Source of the DNA: Celeribacter halophilus | Lineage (GTDB): Bacteria; Pseudomonadota; Alphaproteobacteria; Rhodobacterales; Rhodobacteraceae | Length of the DNA: 64,000 nt | Assembly: GCF_900114135.1 (NCBI RefSeq) | Contig: NZ_FORY01000011.1 | Span: 1 to 64,000, forward strand | Direction of reading: 5' to 3' | Shown: positions 60,617 through 64,000 of the stretch, one piece after another | Layout of the letters: each line of letters begins with the position of its first letter | Position numbering within the stretch: the first letter of the stretch is position 1 | Notes under the pieces: model-generated | Told to the model about the DNA's origin: nothing | Databases searched by the model: none | What the model saw: only the letters and a program-made list of their open reading frames with translations | Translations under genes and position numbers: made by a program

Positions 60617-61447
60617 ATGAATCCCGCTATGAATTCAGAATCCGCAAACGGCCTCTCCGATCAGGACCGTGCCTCGATCATCGCCACGGCTGAGGCCGCA
60701 GCGCAGGCTGCGCGGGAGATCACTCTGCGCTATTTTCGCGGCCTTGCGCTCGACACAGAATCCAAACGGGATGCGGATTTCGATCCGGTGACGGTCGCGG
60801 ATCGCGGCTCTGAACAGGCGATGCGGCAGGTGATTTCGGAAATGCGCCCGCAGGATGCGATCCAAGGCGAGGAATTTCCTCCGAAATCCGGCACATCCGG
60901 TCTGACATGGGTTCTGGACCCGATTGACGGCACGCGCGGGTTTATCTCCGGCACGCCGACATGGGGGGTGCTGATTGCCCTGCGTGACGAGACTTCGGCG
61001 CTCTACGGTATCATTGACCAGCCCTATATCGGGGAGCGTTTCACCGGAGGTCTGGGCACAGCACAATTGAGCGGCCCACATGGCGAGAGGGCGCTTGCGG
61101 TGCGTAGCGGCGTGGCACTTGAAGATGCGGTGATCTTTTCGACCTTCCCTGAGGTTGGCTCCGATGTCGAGGGCAAGGCGTTTCACGATCTTGCCGCACG
61201 GTGCAAGCTCACCCGCTACGGCATGGATTGCTACGCCTATGCGCTTTTGGCAGCAGGGCAGATTGATCTGGTGGTTGAAGCGGGGTTGCAGGGCTATGAC
61301 GTTCTCGCCCCCATCGCCGTGATCGAAGCGGCTGGCGGGATCGTCACGGATTGGCAAGGCGGTCCGGTGCTCGACGGCGGTCGTGTGCTCGCGGCAGCCA
61401 GCAAAGAGTTGCATCAGGCGGCATTGGCGATACTCTCGCAGTATTGA
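60617..61447 (+). CDS. hisN: Histidinol-phosphatase HisN (inositol monophosphatase family)
   Basis: This is a 276-residue protein from the ATG at 60617, preceded by AGGAG. The metal motifs are GEE (84-86) and DPIDGTRGFISG (101-112); the GFISG extension distinguishes HisN from other inositol-phosphatase-like proteins. A second metal-binding Asp is in GYDVLAPIAVIEAAGG. It removes phosphate from histidinol phosphate in histidine synthesis; many alphaproteobacteria use this type instead of HisB. It is followed 43 bases later by the deaminase gene. Confidence 0.9.
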   Translation: MNPAMNSESANGLSDQDRASIIATAEAAAQAAREITLRYFRGLALDTESKRDADFDPVTVADRGSEQAMRQVISEMRPQDAIQGEEFPPKSGTSGLTWVLDPIDGTRGFISGTPTWGVLIALRDETSALYGIIDQPYIGERFTGGLGTAQLSGPHGERALAVRSGVALEDAVIFSTFPEVGSDVEGKAFHDLAARCKLTRYGMDCYAYALLAAGQIDLVVEAGLQGYDVLAPIAVIEAAGGIVTDWQGGPVLDGGRVLAAASKELHQAALAILSQY

Positions 61448-61490
61448 ACCTGCCGGGGTGTTCCGGTCGGATGAGCCTGAGGACGCCCCC

Positions 61491-62837
61491 ATGCACCGTT
61501 GTTTCCTGATCCGAAATGCCGATGTGATCCTGACGATGGATGACGACCGTCAGGAAATCAAAAGCGGCGACATACTGGTTCGTAACGGGGTGATCACAGC
61601 GGTTGGGCAGGGGCTGTATGATGACGATGCGCAGATCGTTGATGCGCAAGGCTGTCTTGTGACGCCGAGCCTCGTTAATACGCATCATCACCTCTATCAG
61701 ACACTCACCCGCGCCGTGCCGGGTGCGCAGGATGCGCTGTTGTTCGGTTGGCTCAAGACACTGTATCCGATCTGGGCCGGTTTCGGGCCGGAGCATATGC
61801 GCATCTCGGCGCTAGTGGGCTTGGCTGAACTGGCCCTGTCGGGCTGTTCGACCACTTCGGACCATCTCTATCTCTACCCGAATGGTGCGCGGCTCGACGA
61901 CACAATCGAGGCGGCGCAGGCCATCGGGATGCGGCTTCACGCGACGCGCGGATCCATGTCCATCGGAGAAAGCGCGGGAGGCTTGCCGCCCGACAGTCTT
62001 GTGGAGCGCGAGGAGGATATTCTCAACGATTGCATCCGTGTGATTGACGCTTTCCACGATTCGAACCCCGGCGCGATGATCCGCGTGGGCGTTGCGCCAT
62101 GTTCGCCGTTTTCCGTCTCCCGCGAGTTGATGCGCGACTCAGCGATCCTTGCCCGCGACAAGGGCGTGATGATGCACACCCATCTGGCGGAGAATGACGA
62201 GGATATTGCCTATAGTCTCGAAAAATTCGGGATGCGGCCCGGTCAGTATGCCGAAGAACTTGGCTGGACTGGTCCAGATGTCTGGCACGCTCATTGCGTG
62301 AAGCTCGACGTGGATGAGGTGGCGCTGTTCGCCAGAACCGGCACGGGTGTGGCCCATTGCCCCTGTTCCAATTGCCGACTCGGTTCGGGCATCGCGCCAG
62401 TGCGGGGAATGCGCGATGCGGGCGTCCATGTGGGGCTCGGCGTGGATGGCTCTGCCTCTAATGACACCGGAAATCTGGTCGTTGAGGCGCGCACGGCGCT
62501 GCTGTTGCAGCGTGTCTCCTTGGGGGCTGATAAAATGAGCCCGCGCGAAATGTTGGAAATCGCGACGCGCGGCGGCGCTGAGGTGCTGGGGCGCGATGAC
62601 ATCGGTCGTCTGGAGGCTGGAAAACGTGCGGATATTGCGCTTTGGGACATGTCGGATATTGAGGCCGCCGGGAGCTGGGATCCGGCGGCGCTTTTGCTGG
62701 CCGGCCCGACGCGCGTCAGGGATTTGTTCATTGAAGGACGTCATGTGGTGGCCGACAGTCGGGTGACGACCATAGATATGGGAATGACGATCGAAACGCA
62801 GACACGCCTTGCCAAAGCCTTGATTGAGAAGGTCTGA
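61491..62837 (+). CDS. 8-oxoguanine deaminase-like amidohydrolase
   Basis: This is a 448-residue amidohydrolase-fold enzyme. The start at 61491 is supported by the position of the first strand; the longer upstream frame overlaps hisN. Metal ligands lie in THHHLYQ (His65 and His67), HTHLAEN, HAHCVK and GVDGSASND. The Cys-rich GVAHCPCSNCRLGSG is characteristic of the 8-oxoguanine/isoguanine/s-triazine deaminase branch. It would convert an oxidised or modified purine to a urate-like product. A guanine deaminase lies close by at the window end. Hydroxyatrazine hydrolases are the main alternative. Confidence 0.82.
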   Translation: MHRCFLIRNADVILTMDDDRQEIKSGDILVRNGVITAVGQGLYDDDAQIVDAQGCLVTPSLVNTHHHLYQTLTRAVPGAQDALLFGWLKTLYPIWAGFGPEHMRISALVGLAELALSGCSTTSDHLYLYPNGARLDDTIEAAQAIGMRLHATRGSMSIGESAGGLPPDSLVEREEDILNDCIRVIDAFHDSNPGAMIRVGVAPCSPFSVSRELMRDSAILARDKGVMMHTHLAENDEDIAYSLEKFGMRPGQYAEELGWTGPDVWHAHCVKLDVDEVALFARTGTGVAHCPCSNCRLGSGIAPVRGMRDAGVHVGLGVDGSASNDTGNLVVEARTALLLQRVSLGADKMSPREMLEIATRGGAEVLGRDDIGRLEAGKRADIALWDMSDIEAAGSWDPAALLLAGPTRVRDLFIEGRHVVADSRVTTIDMGMTIETQTRLAKALIEKV

Positions 62838-62862
62838 GCACATGGGAAATATTGGAGGCAGA

Positions 62863-63366
62863 ATGCGGATGCGAAATCTTGTGAGTGTGGCGGCGCTCTT
62901 GGCCCTTGGGGCATGCGCACCGGAAACCGGCGTCGGGTTTGGCGAGTTGAGCCCCGTGACCACGGCTGCGACAGCCGCCCCCACAGCGATGGAGGAAGAG
63001 GCGCAAATCATCGCGTTGATCAATGCAGAACGTGCAAAGCAGGGCCTTATGGCGTTGAGCTACAATGGCAAACTTGCGACTGCGGCACAGCGCCATGCGG
63101 ATGATATGGCGGCGAAAGGGTATTTCTCGCACACAAGCAAGTCGGGCGCGACGGTCGGGGATCGCGTGCGTGCGGCGGGGTATCCCTATTGTTTCGTCTC
63201 CGAAAATCTCTCGGGCGGCTATCCGGTGGCGCAGCAAGCGGTGCAAGGCTGGATGGCCTCTTCAGGGCATCGCAAGAATATCCTCTCCACAAAGGTCAGT
63301 GACATCGGTGTGGGCGTTGCGTCCGGCGGTTTGCGTGTCGCTGTCTTTGCCAGCCCTTGCCGGTAA
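62863..63366 (+). CDS. CAP-domain lipoprotein (SCP/PR1 family)
   Basis: From the ATG at 62863, preceded by GGAGGCAG, the protein has 167 residues. A lipobox LLALGAC is followed by a short Thr/Ala-rich spacer and the CAP domain (about 50-165) with LINAERAKQGLMALSYNGKL, RHADDMAAKGYFSHTS and SENLSGGY, the conserved His and Glu of CAP proteins. The function of bacterial CAP proteins is not well known. It lies between two purine-deaminase genes but shows no purine link. Confidence 0.88.
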   Translation: MRMRNLVSVAALLALGACAPETGVGFGELSPVTTAATAAPTAMEEEAQIIALINAERAKQGLMALSYNGKLATAAQRHADDMAAKGYFSHTSKSGATVGDRVRAAGYPYCFVSENLSGGYPVAQQAVQGWMASSGHRKNILSTKVSDIGVGVASGGLRVAVFASPCR

Positions 63367-63384
63367 GGCGTTGATGGGCGGCCC

Positions 63385-64000
63385 TCAAGATCCGGCGCGC
63401 TCTCCCATCACATAAGAGGTGATCACCGCCCGATCGTCGCCCATCATGATGGTCGGGAAAATCTCTTCCCAGACTGTCTCCGCCGTGATTGCGCGCTGGG
63501 CGATGGCGGGGGTCGAGGCCAGATCAATTACGGCGAAGTCCGCCTCCATTCCCGCTGCAATGCTGCCGATCCTGTCTTCCATCCGCAAGGCCTCTGCCGA
63601 GCCACGAGTGGCCAGCCACAAAAGCTGTGCGGGATGCAGTGCTGTGTGACGCAACTGGCCGATCTCGTAGGCGGCGGCCATCGTGCGCAGCATCGAGAAA
63701 CTCGACCCGCCGCCGGTGTCCGTGGCCAGTCCCACGCGCAGGGCATCGGCTTTGCGCGGCCCCATGTCGAACAACCCCGACCCGATGAATGTGTTGGAGG
63801 TCGGGCAATGGATGAGCGAACAGTCATTGGCCTGTAGATGCGCGATCTCGCGCGGCTCCAGATGGATCGCATGGCCGAATAGTGCCCCTTCGCGCACAAG
63901 GCCGAAACGTTCGTAAGTGTCGAGATAGTCCCGTGCGTCAGGGTAGAGCCCTTTGACCCACTCGATCTCGTCGGTCTGCTCCGAGAGATGCGTTTGCATA
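63385..64000 (-). CDS. guaD: Guanine deaminase, C-terminal part (gene continues past window end)
   Basis: The frame is open through the right edge of the window, so the N-terminus is missing here. The 204 visible residues contain metal- and substrate-binding segments of the amidohydrolase superfamily: MQTHLSEQTDEI, FGHAIHLEP, SLIHCPTSNTFIGSG and LATDTGGGSSFSM. These match bacterial guanine deaminase, which converts guanine to xanthine. It converges with the CAP gene, leaving 18 bases between stops. Confidence 0.88.
   Translation of the reverse strand, partial: MQTHLSEQTDEIEWVKGLYPDARDYLDTYERFGLVREGALFGHAIHLEPREIAHLQANDCSLIHCPTSNTFIGSGLFDMGPRKADALRVGLATDTGGGSSFSMLRTMAAAYEIGQLRHTALHPAQLLWLATRGSAEALRMEDRIGSIAAGMEADFAVIDLASTPAIAQRAITAETVWEEIFPTIMMGDDRAVITSYVMGERAGS

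Overview
The window looks like chromosomal DNA from a marine alphaproteobacterium of the order Rhodobacterales (Roseobacter group, possibly Celeribacter-like). The base composition is G+C-rich. The gene families fit this group: BioYMN biotin uptake, an Anbu proteasome-like operon, a monomeric NADP-isocitrate dehydrogenase, GatCA, a PraR-type XRE regulator, an FMN-riboswitch-controlled riboflavin importer and FNR-type boxes. The genus is inferred from gene content only.

Layout. 1-1955 is an accessory, AT-richer flank: the end of an IS3-family insertion sequence, an SGNH-hydrolase-like gene whose 5' part the IS appears to have removed, and a LamG-like gene. It abuts the 3' end of a tRNA-Gly(UCC) gene, a classical integration site. 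2138-8653 holds a di-haem cytochrome c peroxidase behind an FNR-like box, the bioYMN transporter, and an arsenate-detoxification operon (ArsR-ArsC fusion, GAPDH, ArsJ). 8858-17214 is respiratory: cydDC, then cydABX behind a second FNR-like box, then a Tat-exported sulfide:quinone oxidoreductase-like flavoprotein with a small membrane partner. 17456-20750 is lipid or polysaccharide glycosylation. 21306-27635 carries modBC (no modA nearby) and an RND efflux pair. 27810-30002 is isocitrate dehydrogenase.

30305-34241 is the four-gene Anbu operon (circularly permuted ATP-grasp, alpha-E, transglutaminase, Anbu). 34269-36908 on the other strand holds tsaE, tsaB, tsaC and tsaD, each overlapping the next by 4 bases, a compact t6A-modification operon. 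dtd and a PfkB sugar kinase lie upstream. 38432-44387 is a compact operon that appears to combine a TelA/XpaC pair with SPFH-GYF2, zinc-ribbon and DUF2927 proteins and a 28-residue membrane miniprotein. I regard it as the most interesting poorly described system here.

The rest is mainly housekeeping: RluB-type pseudouridine synthase, OmpW, TadA, an UPF0173 hydrolase, GatCA, an amidase, RNase P RNA, a TerB/DUF533 protein, an FMN-riboswitch/RibN pair, L33, a GNAT protein, Bax-inhibitor-1, DUF1127/LysR, a cobalamin-riboswitch/CbiM pair, a quinone oxidoreductase, an XRE regulator, HisN, two purine deaminases flanking a CAP lipoprotein, and the window edge. Start codons were chosen by ribosome-binding sites, overlaps and family N-termini. 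No database search was run, so family names rest on recognition of motifs.
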